Source of the DNA: Photobacterium angustum
Lineage (GTDB): Bacteria; Pseudomonadota; Gammaproteobacteria; Enterobacterales; Vibrionaceae
Direction: 5' to 3'
NCBI RefSeq assembly: GCF_002954615.1
Contig: NZ_MSCJ01000003.1
Span: 310,001 to 374,000, forward strand
DNA length: 64,000 bases
The notes under the pieces were generated by a model. The model worked only from the letters and a program-made list of their open reading frames with translations, searched no databases and was not told the origin of the DNA. Each line of letters begins with the position of its first letter. Positions within the stretch are counted from its first letter, which is position 1. Shown here piece after piece: positions 34,772 to 44,215 of this stretch. Both the position numbers and the translations under genes were made by a program.

Positions 34772-34930
34772 ACTAAACACACTTCACTACCACAATGTTT
34801 TTAATGTGGATGTAGGAGCCCTCTAGATCTAACTGTTTTACTTCGGCATCAATCAGGCTTGGGGTAACTACGCCCAATTTGTATATCGGTTAGGCCGTTT
34901 TCGAGTGTTAGTTCGCCACAGTGATAGAAA
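34772..34930 (-). pseudogene. third, degraded umuC fragment
   Basis: Three short blocks match the 3' part of the umuC copies in order: ACTAAACACACTTCACTACC, then AACTGTTTTACTTCGGCATC, then GGTTAGGCCGTTTTCGAGTG. The sequence between them is deleted and no long frame remains. It shows that a third umuC once stood here. Confidence 0.88.
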
Positions 34931-35037
34931 GGCAATAACCTGTAATCATGTTGCCATCCTTGAATACTGAATAAGCTATCAAGGATGGCATATAATAGTC
35001 GCTGATTTAAACTTTATTAAAACTAAGTATTAGCGAA

Positions 35038-36339
35038 TTAAACAATCGTCGATTGATTACGACCATTATGCTTTGATTGATATAACGCATCATCACTAAC
35101 TTTATATGCGTCACTAAATGATAATGTGTCTGACACAGTACCACCAATTGAAATAGTGACAGCAATGTTATGGATAGGGGATACCTGCACAACATGTCGA
35201 ATTTTTTCAGCTTTTAACTTCAATTGTTCTTTCGTCATTGACGTAAAGCTTAGGATAAATTCTTCTCCACCCCAACGGATAGCAATATCACTTTGACGTA
35301 TGCATCGCCCCAATCTTTCTGCTAACTTACGTATTACTTCATCGCCTACTTCATGGCCATAAGTATCATTAATTGACTTAAAGTGATCAATATCAATAAT
35401 CAGTAAGCAGAAACCTTTTTGAGCATGTAGTTTTTTCTCATAGTAATCACGTCGATAGAAGTGTGTCATGAGATCTCGTTGTAATGAGAACTTTCTCGTT
35501 TTTATTTTTGCGGTTAACCAGTAAATAAAAAAAGTTAATGATAATGCAGGTATTAGTGAGTACTTTAAAATATTAAATAAGTTAACTCCGACATAAAAAG
35601 GGTCTTGGCTTGAGCAAGGTAAGAGTTTTTTAATGGAAAAGTCATACTTTGATGGATTCGAATAAAGTACAGTTTTATACTTATTATTATAATTTTTAAG
35701 AGTATCATTGAGTATATTATTTTTAATATCAATAGCTAGTAACGCATCTAATTTACGGTTGTTATAAATTGGATAGTATAATGTTCTGATTGCTTGGTTT
35801 GATCCATCTTCTATATATTTCTCTGTCATTTTTATATTACAGCCATAAAAATAACTATAGGTTTCACCTAGGCCTTCTTTATCTATAATCCTTTTGATGA
35901 CAGAATTTTTCTCATAGTTTTTATAAGATTCTAAATATTGTCTACGTGCGGGATCAAAATGCGCATGAGTTGCTGGATTATCAAAAACAGCGATTGTCCA
36001 AATATTGTTATCTGTTAGTTGATCCAGTTGATCACGAAGAAGGTTTATCCCTTTAGATAAGTTTTTCACTTCAGATGTATGGTTTATAACTACGGAAACA
36101 CCATTGAAATACTGTTGGCCTTTTGGGATAAGTCTAGTATCTGTATTGTTGTAAAATGAACTAAAACGACGGCTTACAGAATATACTGAATTTATTGTCT
36201 TGAAGTATTGCTTATAAAATTTCTCTAAATGATAGGCATTATAAGCAAAATATCCACATGATATGATCGTAAAAAATAGCACGAATGGCTTAATAAAAGT
36301 AATTAACGTTTTGTTTTTATGTGTTATTTTATCGATCAT
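35038..36339 (-). CDS. membrane diguanylate cyclase (GGDEF)
   Basis: Makes the second messenger c-di-GMP from two GTP. It has an N-terminal TM helix (about 12-32), a periplasmic sensory region of about 220 residues, a second TM helix (LKYSLIPALSLTFFIYWL), then a GGDEF domain. The active-site loop is RWGGEEFI (near residue 356), an active variant of the motif. Five residues upstream lies RQSD, an intact RxxD inhibitory site, so product feedback is expected. There is no EAL domain. The ligand of the periplasmic part is unknown. It stands alone, minus strand, and likely controls the biofilm/motility switch. Confidence 0.92.
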   Translation of the reverse strand: MIDKITHKNKTLITFIKPFVLFFTIISCGYFAYNAYHLEKFYKQYFKTINSVYSVSRRFSSFYNNTDTRLIPKGQQYFNGVSVVINHTSEVKNLSKGINLLRDQLDQLTDNNIWTIAVFDNPATHAHFDPARRQYLESYKNYEKNSVIKRIIDKEGLGETYSYFYGCNIKMTEKYIEDGSNQAIRTLYYPIYNNRKLDALLAIDIKNNILNDTLKNYNNKYKTVLYSNPSKYDFSIKKLLPCSSQDPFYVGVNLFNILKYSLIPALSLTFFIYWLTAKIKTRKFSLQRDLMTHFYRRDYYEKKLHAQKGFCLLIIDIDHFKSINDTYGHEVGDEVIRKLAERLGRCIRQSDIAIRWGGEEFILSFTSMTKEQLKLKAEKIRHVVQVSPIHNIAVTISIGGTVSDTLSFSDAYKVSDDALYQSKHNGRNQSTIV

Positions 36340-36859
36340 TGCAATGTGAATACTGGTATGTAAGGGTTATATTTTCACATTCTAAATATATAAAGTAAAT
36401 TTTATTTCTCATATCTTTAATGAATATATTTCATGAAAATGACAAATTAGTTTTTCGTCGTTGTTGGTAAATATTAACAAGAGGAATTAAATGAGATTAA
36501 TGTTTTTTGTCTGCAAGAAGATAAATATAAAAGGACTTAGTGCAAAAAATCAACATGAAATTTTAATTATATTTTTCTATATTTAATTAAGCTATTCAAT
36601 GACCTATTTTTAATTCAAATAGAAACACTTTACTCCTGAATAAGCAGCGACAGCGACCAGTGAAGTATCTCAACAATAGGATAGAGTCCGATCATTTACC
36701 TATTAAGGTTATTTGCAATAACCTCTGATTACTCTAAACATTCTTTTACCTTGTGTTCGATGCTATTGCGAACCTTACAAAAATGTAAAGTTCATGACAG
36801 GTTGGTGTATAGAACCTTATGTATTCTTTCAGCATCAAAACAAACATAAGGTTTTCAAC
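36340..36859. other. intergenic region between divergent genes
   Basis: Must contain the promoters of the diguanylate cyclase and of the ygiW-like operon. A 31-codon frame at 36491-36586 has a passable AAGAGGAA site but no other support. No operator recognised. Confidence 0.5.
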
Positions 36860-37267
36860 ATGTCTATTAAACGTATTTCTTTATTCCTTCTACCAGCAGC
36901 ATTGTTATCAACATCAGCTTTAGCTGAAATGCCAACTCAAGGTTTTACACCGTCAATGGCAGTACAAACTCAACAACAAGGATTTACTGGACCAAGTTAC
37001 GGATTAAACACAGTGAAGTCTGTGCTTGATGCAGGTATGTTCAGTGATGATACGCCTGTGGCACTGACAGGAAATATTACCCGCTCTTTAGGTGGTGAGC
37101 ATTACACATTTACTGATGGTACTGGCTCTGTCACGATTGAGATTGATCATGACAAATGGTTCGGCATCCAAGTTACACCGGAAACGAAAATAACGATCTC
37201 TGGCGAAATTGATAAAGAGTTTAATCATACAGCTATTGATGTGGATTATATTCGAATTGCGAGCTAA
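36860..37267 (+). CDS. ygiW: YgiW/YdeI-family periplasmic OB-fold protein
   Basis: A 135-aa exported protein. The start is the ATG after AAGG (MSIKR); a longer frame begins before the signal peptide. The signal peptide ends SALA at about residue 22. The mature part is an OB-fold of the YgiW/YdeI/VisP type, recognisable in GFTGPSYGLNTVKSVLDAG, then VALTGNITRSLGGEHYTF and ITISGEIDKEF. Family members bind at the envelope and confer tolerance to antimicrobial peptides and oxidants. It heads a cluster with an outer membrane barrel and a two-component system, matching the ygiW-qseBC arrangement. Confidence 0.88.
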   Translation: MSIKRISLFLLPAALLSTSALAEMPTQGFTPSMAVQTQQQGFTGPSYGLNTVKSVLDAGMFSDDTPVALTGNITRSLGGEHYTFTDGTGSVTIEIDHDKWFGIQVTPETKITISGEIDKEFNHTAIDVDYIRIAS

Positions 37268-37341
37268 TACGTTCTTAATATCACGATAATTTCACAGTTG
37301 CTGAAATAGTATAATCTCCTCATTAGTAACAGATAGATAAA

Positions 37342-37983
37342 ATGAAAAAGTCAGTATTGCTTTCGTTAGCCTTCCTCAGTGGTAGTGCAGTGGCTACGCC
37401 TTATATGGGCTTGGAATATGGTTCAGCATCAGTAAAGCACGATTACCAAACACATTTTCTCGCTGATAATAAAACGGTTGTAGCAAGTGATTCTAGCTCT
37501 GTGTTTGGTGGTTTTATCGGTTATAAAACAGAAAACAATTATGGCTTTGAAGTTAGCTATAAGCAGTTTGATTTAGACGGTGAAAGTAGTCAGTTACTTC
37601 TGTCTGATAAACCTGGGTTTATTTTAGAGCGCGAGTGGGAGTCGGATTTATCGGTTAAACAAATTAGCCTAAAGCCTGTGGTGTTTTACTCATTATCTGA
37701 AAACATACAGCTTAAAAGTGGTCTTGGTTTAACCTATAGCCATTATAAATACACCTCATCATCTCATGATGAATACGAGCATGTATTAAATGATGACATT
37801 GAGATAAATCTACCTCGCTCTGGTGGCGAGAGTAAAAAAGACAGTGCATTAGGTATCGTTGCAAGTATTGGCGTTGATTATAACCTTTACCGAAATATTC
37901 ACATTGGTGCGGCAATGGAATACTACGTAGATAACATCGCTAATGGTGGCAATATTACGGTAAATACATCGTACTTTTTCTGA
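37342..37983 (+). CDS. outer membrane beta-barrel protein
   Basis: 213 aa with signal peptide (about 1-18, ends AVA). The mature part has alternating amphipathic strands (YMGLEYGSASVKH, VFGGFIGYKTENNYGFEVSY) and ends in the aromatic pattern VNTSYFF, typical of barrels inserted by the BAM complex. The size fits an eight-stranded OmpA/OmpW-like barrel without a periplasmic domain. It lies between ygiW and the regulator genes and is probably co-regulated with them as an envelope-stress component. Its ligand is unknown. Confidence 0.82.
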   Translation: MKKSVLLSLAFLSGSAVATPYMGLEYGSASVKHDYQTHFLADNKTVVASDSSSVFGGFIGYKTENNYGFEVSYKQFDLDGESSQLLLSDKPGFILEREWESDLSVKQISLKPVVFYSLSENIQLKSGLGLTYSHYKYTSSSHDEYEHVLNDDIEINLPRSGGESKKDSALGIVASIGVDYNLYRNIHIGAAMEYYVDNIANGGNITVNTSYFF

Positions 37984-38119
37984 GTATAAGCCTACCTCTA
38001 AAATGATTGCAGTGAGCGATGTTGTTAAAGCGCTCACTGCTTTTCTGTATTTATCTATTTCATTTATTTTTATTGGTCAGCACTTTTAGTGAGTCTGATT
38101 ATATTACCGAGCGATTATT

Positions 38120-38803
38120 ATGCGTATTTTGCTTGTTGAAGACGATATCAGTTTAAGCCGTTATGTAGAGAAAGGCCTCCAAGAAGCCGGACATAATATT
38201 TTATGTGTTGATGATGGGAAACATGCATTATCGATATGCCTCACTGAACAATTTGATATCGCGATTGTAGATCGGATGCTACCTGGCTTAGACGGACTTG
38301 CGCTTGTTAAGGCATTACGTGCATCAAAAATAACCATGCCCGTATTATTTTTAACCTCGCTAGGGGGGATAGATGATCGCGTTGATGGATTAGAGGCAGG
38401 AGGCGATGATTATTTAACTAAGCCATTTGCCTTTTCAGAGTTATTGGCACGCTTGTCTGCGTTATCTCGTCGTTCACATCAGTTGTTAGAAAAAGCCACC
38501 AACGAACTACATTATGCTGATGTATCACTAAATTTATTTGATCATACTGCATGTCGCCAAGGACAAAACTTACAGTTACAGCAGAAAGAGTTTCGTATCT
38601 TGGAGCTTTTCCTTCGTCATCCAGGTCGCGTGATCACACGAACCATGTTACTTGAGCATGTATGGGGACTGTATTTTGAGCCTCAGACTAGTGTGGTAGA
38701 AACGCATATCAGTCGCTTGCGTAATAAATTAGAAAAACCGTTTGGCGATCAGTTGATCCATACCGTACGTGGGGCGGGATACAAATTAGAGTGTAAAAGA
38801 TGA
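38120..38803 (+). CDS. OmpR-family response regulator (QseB/CarR-like)
   Basis: 227 aa. The receiver domain has the acidic pocket in LLVEDD, phospho-acceptor D51 in IVDRMLPGLDG, and the conserved Thr/Lys region (FLTSLGG, YLTKPF). The C-terminal winged helix (about 130-227) has RTMLLEHVWGLYFEPQTSVV and VRGAGYKLE. It overlaps the sensor kinase start by 4 nt, so the pair is co-translated. With ygiW upstream the set resembles qseBC and the Vibrio CarRS system that controls lipid A modification. Target genes here are not visible. Confidence 0.92.
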   Translation: MRILLVEDDISLSRYVEKGLQEAGHNILCVDDGKHALSICLTEQFDIAIVDRMLPGLDGLALVKALRASKITMPVLFLTSLGGIDDRVDGLEAGGDDYLTKPFAFSELLARLSALSRRSHQLLEKATNELHYADVSLNLFDHTACRQGQNLQLQQKEFRILELFLRHPGRVITRTMLLEHVWGLYFEPQTSVVETHISRLRNKLEKPFGDQLIHTVRGAGYKLECKR

Positions 38804-39990
38804 GAAGCGCAATGCTGCCGTTAATGATCGAACGCATAAAGACATTTTGCGCTTCGCATCCTTGGTTACGTCATTCTGCGATCCAACAAGGGGTGATGTT
38901 TGTTACCGTCTCTATAGTGAGTTTGTTATTGATATCAAGCATCACAATTTCGTATGTAGATTATCATTTAGATGAATTAAACGACGAGATCGAGCAGAAC
39001 ATTGAAGCCTTTATGTATGGCATGACAACAGAAATAGACAAAGAACCTATTGATGAAGATGATGTTATCGATGTTTTAGTCACAGGCTTTACCTTATCTG
39101 GGGTACTCGTTGTGCTACTGAGTGGTGCAATCGTTGCTTACATGAGTAAACGTAACCAAGAAAAAATTGATCGTATTGAACAAGTGTTAAAAATGGCATC
39201 AGAAGGCAATTTATCGGTAAGAACCTCGGTTTCTCGGCAAGATAATGACCTTGATCGTATCGGCTATTCGGTGGATGAAATGCTCTCTCACTTACAAAGT
39301 GTTGTGGCGGCAATGAGCGATATTTCTGCCAATATTGCTCATGAATTGAAAACACCCATCACACGTTTGCAGTATCATTTACTGACTCTTGATGAAATGC
39401 TGGTTCAACAAAATACAGTTGATAGTGATCATTTATCTGAACAGCTAGCATTAGCTGTCAAAGAATCCACTCGTTTGGCTGATATTTTTGATGCGCTATT
39501 GCGGATTTCACAAATTGAGTCAGGTCAGCGGCGTCAACGATTTGAAGCTGTAGATATTGTTGATGTAGTCAATATTATCGCGGATATCTATGTCGATGTA
39601 GCAGATGATGCAGGGATGGTCTTAAACGTCCATATGCCAAAGTCGCCGCTTGTTATTCAAGGTGATCGTGAATTGTTAATTCAGCAATTAGCTAATTTGG
39701 TGGAAAACGCATTGCGTTATTGTACTAAAGGAAGTGAGCTTTCTCTGATTTGCCGACAAGATAATGAAGGCGTGTTGATCGCGATGAAAGATAATGGGCC
39801 AGGTATTCCTGAGCAGGAAAAAGAGCGAGTGTTTGAACGATTATATCGTATCAATAAAGCACGTAATGATGGTGGTTTAGGCATAGGGTTATCTTTAGTT
39901 AAAGCGGTAGCTGAATTGCATAAAGGTGATGTGAAACTTTATGACTGTCATCCTGGGCTCGGTGTTGATATTCATTACCCTAAAGAGTAG
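38800..39990 (+). CDS. membrane sensor histidine kinase (QseC/CarS-like)
   Basis: 396 aa with two TM segments (about 30-52 and 92-112) around a short periplasmic loop rich in acidic residues (DELNDEIEQNI, DKEPIDEDDV). A HAMP-like linker follows, then the dimerisation helix with H181 in NIAHELKTPITRL. The ATPase part has the N box (LVENALRYC), the G1 box (DNGPGIPEQ) and G2 (GGLGIGLSLV). The acidic periplasmic loop suggests sensing of divalent cations or cationic peptides, as in PhoQ-like sensors; that is inference. A terminator follows. Confidence 0.92.
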   Translation: MRSAMLPLMIERIKTFCASHPWLRHSAIQQGVMFVTVSIVSLLLISSITISYVDYHLDELNDEIEQNIEAFMYGMTTEIDKEPIDEDDVIDVLVTGFTLSGVLVVLLSGAIVAYMSKRNQEKIDRIEQVLKMASEGNLSVRTSVSRQDNDLDRIGYSVDEMLSHLQSVVAAMSDISANIAHELKTPITRLQYHLLTLDEMLVQQNTVDSDHLSEQLALAVKESTRLADIFDALLRISQIESGQRRQRFEAVDIVDVVNIIADIYVDVADDAGMVLNVHMPKSPLVIQGDRELLIQQLANLVENALRYCTKGSELSLICRQDNEGVLIAMKDNGPGIPEQEKERVFERLYRINKARNDGGLGIGLSLVKAVAELHKGDVKLYDCHPGLGVDIHYPKE

Positions 39991-40018
39991 CTGTTTCTAT
40001 TCTCTATATGAAACTCAT

Positions 40019-40046
40019 AAAAAGACCGATCTGCGTCGGTCTTTTT
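40019..40046 (+). terminator. terminator of the two-component operon
   Basis: AAAAAGACCGA/TCGGTCTTTTT with a 6-nt loop. Confidence 0.93.
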
Positions 40047-40360
40047 AGCATCGAACATTTAGGTTGGTATATAAAGATGGCTAAGAATCAACAATGATGA
40101 GGTAATTTTTAGCTTCATTTTAATTACTTTATCGAACAATAAAATCATACGCTAAATAAAAATAAGTTCAGCTTCTTATTTTTCCGAACAATAACGCCAA
40201 TATGGAATTTTAACGTTAAATATCAGTTGCTTGTTGATGGTTTCCTCTGCTGTTAGTTAGAAGCATGATTAAAATCAATCATAAAGGAAAATGTATTTCA
40301 TTAAGTGTTAAAACCCCCTTTCTTTATAATGTCTCTTTCCACATCATTAATTAAATTCTT
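40047..40360. other. intergenic region upstream of metalloprotease
   Basis: No gene seen. AT-rich, presumably with the promoter of the following lipoprotein gene. No clear ribosome binding site lies before its ATG. Confidence 0.5.
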
Positions 40361-42958
40361 ATGAAAAGATTTTTATTGCCATTATGTTTATCGATAGTGG
40401 GTTGTAATGAAAATAAACACGTTTCTGGTGAAGTTAACCATGCACCAACGATTAAAGCTTTGTCGACAATTAACATTGCAGCTGGGAAATCGACAACTAT
40501 CGATGTAATAGCATCTGATAAAGATGGCGATAGGTTAACTTATTCGTTAGTGAACAATCCCGATTGGGCCTCTATTCAAGATAACATTATCTCGATCGCG
40601 CCATCACATGCTGATATCGGTCAGTATGTTTTAACTGTAAAGGTTTCTGATGGTTCATTATCAGCAGAAATGAATACGGCATTGAATGTCAATTTACCGA
40701 TGACGCCAGTTAATCCCGATGACGTTAACCATGCACCGACGATTGAAGCTTTGCCGACAATTAATATTGCTGCTGGGAAATCGACAACTGTCGATGTAGT
40801 AGCATCCGATAAAGATGGCGATATGTTAACTTATTCGTTAGTGAACAATCCTGACTGGGTCTCTATTCAAGATAACATTATCTCGATAGCGCCATCACAT
40901 GTTGATATCGGTCAGTATGTTTTAAAAGTGAAGGTTTCTGATGGTTCATTATCAGCCGAAATGAATACGGCACTGAATGTTAATTTACCGATGACGCCAG
41001 TTAATCCTGATGTGGTGAACCATGCACCGACGATTGCTGCCTTGCCGACAATTAAAATAGCGGCTGGGAAATCGACAACTGTCGATGTGGTAGCATCTGA
41101 TAAAGATGGCGATACGTTAACTTATTCGTTAGTGAACAACCCCGATTGGGTGACTATTCAAGATAACACTATCTCGATAGCACCATCACATTCTGATGCT
41201 GGTCAGCATGTTTTAAAAGTGAAGGTTTCTGATGGTATTTTTGATACAGAAACCGAACTGAATATCATCGGATTAGGGGTAGAACTTGATTCACCTGCTT
41301 TAACTGAAACTAATTTTAGAACGGCTGATTATATTTTATTGGGCGAAGATATTCCTGTTATTACTGTAGGGTTGGATAATGTTAAAACATTAGGCTTTAA
41401 CCATTCGTTTAGCTTTAATAATATTTCATTTTTTAATAATAATGGTTTAATTACCATTGAAAATAATACGCCAACAAATATCAGTAAAATGATTATTAAG
41501 TATGGCGAAAATGAAATAGCGTTACTTGAAATGCCTTATCCATTAAATGCGATGAGTTCTGCTGAGTTATATTTACCTGCCGAGATAGTCGATGCTGGCA
41601 ATATTAGAGCGTCCTATCAAACACGAGCATATCTGCCTAATGTATCGGTAGGGTTAACGTCAACGGATGACGAGAGTGAAGCATTTAATCCAGCTCATGT
41701 AACTTGTGGCAGTGACGGTAGAGTGTGTCATCGGCCAGCCTTTGGCTTGGAGAGAGAAATATTGACAACGATGGCAATTAATATACATAACTTAATGAAT
41801 ACGCGTGATGTTATTTTTCGGCAGCGAAACTTTATAAATAGTAAATGCGACGATTATGATGAATGTGTTGCTTATGATAATACGAGACATTTACCTTATT
41901 CAGAGTTTGTGCGAAATATGAATGGTTATGAGGGACATTCAATGTATCTTCAACTTCATACAAAGAATAAAAGCGGCATTCATACGAGTGAAGGGTATGG
42001 AAGCGGTAGCTTCGGTAATCTTAATAACTTCTATAGTGAAGAAGATGGATGGGCCTCTGTAAAAGATGTATATGTGAATAAGGATTCTGAACAGTATCGT
42101 CCTTATTCCGCCAGTTTATATAACACTTTTTTTCATGAAGGGGCTCATGCTTCAGGCCTTAGTCATGAGAGTGGAATGTCATACGGTTTTGCTGATGATC
42201 TCATGGTGTATATGATCGAAAAAGACCTTGTTTTACCAGAACATACTGTTGAAAATATCAATATGTGGGCTGGAACAAGAAAAGAATATATTGTCCCTGA
42301 CATTTATCTTGATGTGGCTGTTAACGATAGTTTTGGTGCAGTAATTAAGGTAATGAAAACGAATGATATAGAAATTGGAGACTTGACGTTTGAATTATCA
42401 TCTCATACTCCTGTTTCTTATGTTTTTAATCAGATTGATAGCAATACGTTCTTTATTCAATTTGATGAGACTTTTCCTGATATTGCAGCCGATAATAAGG
42501 ATGATTTTGCATCGCGAGGCACTACTTTTTTTATTCAGGCCTATCGAAAAAATGCGCCTGACGCAAAAGTAGTGAGTTATAAAATAGATCGTAGAATGTT
42601 AATTGAGCAAAGAGAACGCTCATCGAAAATCACTTATAATTCAATGTATGAATATTTTGTTCTAGAAAATGATGAGTTTTCCTCTAGCGATACACCATTT
42701 GATATGAGGATGCGTTGCTTTAACTTATATGGAAAACTAGCGTCACCAGAGCAATATAGTAAGATATATGATTATTTGAAGAAAAATAATGCGTTATCAA
42801 CACTAGAATATCGTTCATTTATCTCAAATGCAGAAGATAACGGTTATATAGTTTCAGATTTTCTTGATGATGAACATAAAGATGATCGAAGAGTTATATA
42901 TTGGAAGCTAATTGGTGAAGACATGAGTGGTATTTGTGTCTTGCCAAGGCAACAGTAA
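40361..42958 (+). CDS. lipoprotein zinc metalloprotease with three Ig-like repeats
   Basis: 865 aa. The lipobox SIVGC puts the lipidated Cys at about residue 15, so it is a surface or periplasmic lipoprotein. Three near-identical cadherin/Ig-like domains of about 97 residues follow (about 24-305), each with NHAPTI, AAGKSTT, DKDGD and LTYSLVNNPDW. The catalytic part has HEGAHASGLSH, an HExxHxxGxxH zinc site (H592, H596, H602; E593 as base) followed by a Met (SGMSYG) as in metzincins. It resembles the M66/TagA-like secreted proteases of vibrios in layout, but the exact family is uncertain. The substrate is unknown; a surface glycoprotein or mucin is one possibility. Confidence 0.82.
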   Translation: MKRFLLPLCLSIVGCNENKHVSGEVNHAPTIKALSTINIAAGKSTTIDVIASDKDGDRLTYSLVNNPDWASIQDNIISIAPSHADIGQYVLTVKVSDGSLSAEMNTALNVNLPMTPVNPDDVNHAPTIEALPTINIAAGKSTTVDVVASDKDGDMLTYSLVNNPDWVSIQDNIISIAPSHVDIGQYVLKVKVSDGSLSAEMNTALNVNLPMTPVNPDVVNHAPTIAALPTIKIAAGKSTTVDVVASDKDGDTLTYSLVNNPDWVTIQDNTISIAPSHSDAGQHVLKVKVSDGIFDTETELNIIGLGVELDSPALTETNFRTADYILLGEDIPVITVGLDNVKTLGFNHSFSFNNISFFNNNGLITIENNTPTNISKMIIKYGENEIALLEMPYPLNAMSSAELYLPAEIVDAGNIRASYQTRAYLPNVSVGLTSTDDESEAFNPAHVTCGSDGRVCHRPAFGLEREILTTMAINIHNLMNTRDVIFRQRNFINSKCDDYDECVAYDNTRHLPYSEFVRNMNGYEGHSMYLQLHTKNKSGIHTSEGYGSGSFGNLNNFYSEEDGWASVKDVYVNKDSEQYRPYSASLYNTFFHEGAHASGLSHESGMSYGFADDLMVYMIEKDLVLPEHTVENINMWAGTRKEYIVPDIYLDVAVNDSFGAVIKVMKTNDIEIGDLTFELSSHTPVSYVFNQIDSNTFFIQFDETFPDIAADNKDDFASRGTTFFIQAYRKNAPDAKVVSYKIDRRMLIEQRERSSKITYNSMYEYFVLENDEFSSSDTPFDMRMRCFNLYGKLASPEQYSKIYDYLKKNNALSTLEYRSFISNAEDNGYIVSDFLDDEHKDDRRVIYWKLIGEDMSGICVLPRQQ
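40433..41250 (+). repeat. three tandem repeats of about 291 bp coding Ig-like domains
   Basis: Units start at GTTAACCATGCACC (40433), again at 40724, and at GTGAACCATGCACC (41015). They are nearly identical in DNA, suggesting recent internal duplication. Confidence 0.9.
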
Positions 42959-43020
42959 CTCAGGTTTTATCAATAATTTATCATCGTAAGCGACTTATTA
43001 TTTCAAGTTATTATTTGGCT

Positions 43021-43041
43021 ACGAGAGCGTAAGGCTCTCGT
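43021..43041. terminator. possible terminator hairpin after metalloprotease
   Basis: ACGAGAGC, loop GTAAG, GCTCTCGT. The T-run is weak. Confidence 0.5.
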
Positions 43042-43172
43042 AAGCTGTTTCTTCCTTCTTGTTCTTTCCTTATATTATGCGTCCCATTCTAATTATTACT
43101 AAATGGTAATAATATTTTGTATATATATTGGATTGTTGTTTTAAAGGTAATTGTTAATAATACACCCAACGA

Positions 43173-43187
43173 AACGCCTAAGGCGTT
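43173..43187 (+). promoter_or_regulatory. leader hairpin of 80-aa gene, copy 1
   Basis: AACGCCT-A-AGGCGTT in the untranslated leader. The leader of copy 2 keeps an AACGC...GCGTT hairpin near 53819-53832. Confidence 0.55.
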
Positions 43188-43220
43188 CATAAATATAAAA
43201 GCACAAAGGTTTTATTACTC

Positions 43221-43463
43221 ATGAAAACAGTTATTAAAGCAACTATCGCAGCCGCTATCATCGCTATGTCTTACAATGCTTCAGCAAAAGATGGGGCGTT
43301 TACAGGTAATGTTCAATTTCAAAAAGCAGCAGCTAGCACAATGAATGCCGCGCACTACCAGAAACAAGGTACCGCAGAGCGTTCACACTCAGGTGTTGTT
43401 TTCACACAATCAGCATCACAACTTACCTTTGCTGAAAAGCTATTGTCTGCTGCTGATAAATAA
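43221..43463 (+). CDS. small secreted protein, 80 aa, copy 1
   Basis: Not recognised. The signal peptide is about 1-22 (ends NASA). The mature part is about 58 residues (begins KDGAFTGNVQFQ), without Cys, rich in Ala, Ser and Gln. An identical protein is encoded at 53866-54108, although the DNA has several silent changes, which points to selection on the protein. The leader and about 140 bp downstream are also shared, so the whole transcription unit was duplicated. A periplasmic or secreted role is implied; no domain can be named. Confidence 0.82.
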   Translation: MKTVIKATIAAAIIAMSYNASAKDGAFTGNVQFQKAAASTMNAAHYQKQGTAERSHSGVVFTQSASQLTFAEKLLSAADK

Positions 43464-43717
43464 GCTGCAGATATCGGCAATAAATACCCATTTTAATTAT
43501 TACGTTAATGTAATAGTGGTTAACTTTTTATTTTATTGGTTATATCTAGCAAGTGAGATGCTGTTAGCATCAACAATAACAACAACGATAAAGATTCGGT
43601 GCTGAAGTAGACGACGTTATTCAGATTTTACTGGCGTTAAAGTTATCTATACAGCGCACCGCTAAGTTGCTGAAGATTTTGCTCGTACAAAATAATTTAA
43701 TTACCAAATGAGTCCTT

Positions 43718-43746
43718 AAAGCCTTGAACTTTGTTTAAGGCTTTTT
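43718..43746 (+). terminator. rho-independent terminator
   Basis: AAAGCCTT/AAGGCTTT with an 11-nt loop and T-run. Confidence 0.75.
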
Positions 43747-43775
43747 GTTATCTAATTCTATTTCGAGAGTAACAA

Positions 43776-44039
43776 ATGACAGAAAATATCATTGTTGAGG
43801 TTAGTAATTACAGAAGTTCGCCAAAGAAAGTCTCAATAAAAGCGTATTGCAATGAAAAAAAGACACTACCAAGTTCGGTGATTATTTCATTAGAACAATA
43901 TGAATCTGCTGGATTAACTCAATCTTTAACTCAACTTATTAATAACAGCAGCAACCAAATTTTGATTGATAAGTGTAAATTATTACTTAACTACATAGCC
44001 TCTGGTGCAACAATTCGAATGAATTGCTATAGTAAATAA
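43776..44039 (+). CDS. hypothetical protein, 87 aa
   Basis: Not recognised. A small soluble protein starting MTENIIVEVSNYRSSPKK, with a helical middle (SLEQYESAGLTQSLTQLIN) and two Cys near each end. No signal peptide or TM segment. The start is supported by GAGAG 8 nt upstream. It has its own terminator, so it is a single-gene unit between the 80-aa gene and the seven-gene array. Function unknown. Confidence 0.65.
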   Translation: MTENIIVEVSNYRSSPKKVSIKAYCNEKKTLPSSVIISLEQYESAGLTQSLTQLINNSSNQILIDKCKLLLNYIASGATIRMNCYSK

Positions 44040-44066
44040 AAAGACCGCCTAGATGGGCGGTCTTTT
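44038..44066 (+). terminator. terminator of the 87-aa gene
   Basis: AAAAGACCGCC/GGCGGTCTTTT stem, overlapping the stop codon. Confidence 0.92.
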
Positions 44067-44215
44067 AATATCAAGAAAATAAACGACTTATGGATAATAT
44101 AGTAATCTACTAACGTTTTTGCACATATTGTTTATCACTAAGTATAAACAGCCGTATTTTATGTATCATAGTAATAATTTTAAACTTGTTTAAATTTGTA
44201 TTTGCCATTATTCAG

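Noticed and set aside
36491..36586. 31-codon frame with AAGAGGAA upstream
   Set aside because: No terminator, composition or conservation evidence available; left as intergenic.
43605..43710. Coding-like stretch reading VDDVIQILLALKLS before the terminator
   Set aside because: No start codon in frame and no homologous stretch after copy 2 of the 80-aa gene; too weak to call.
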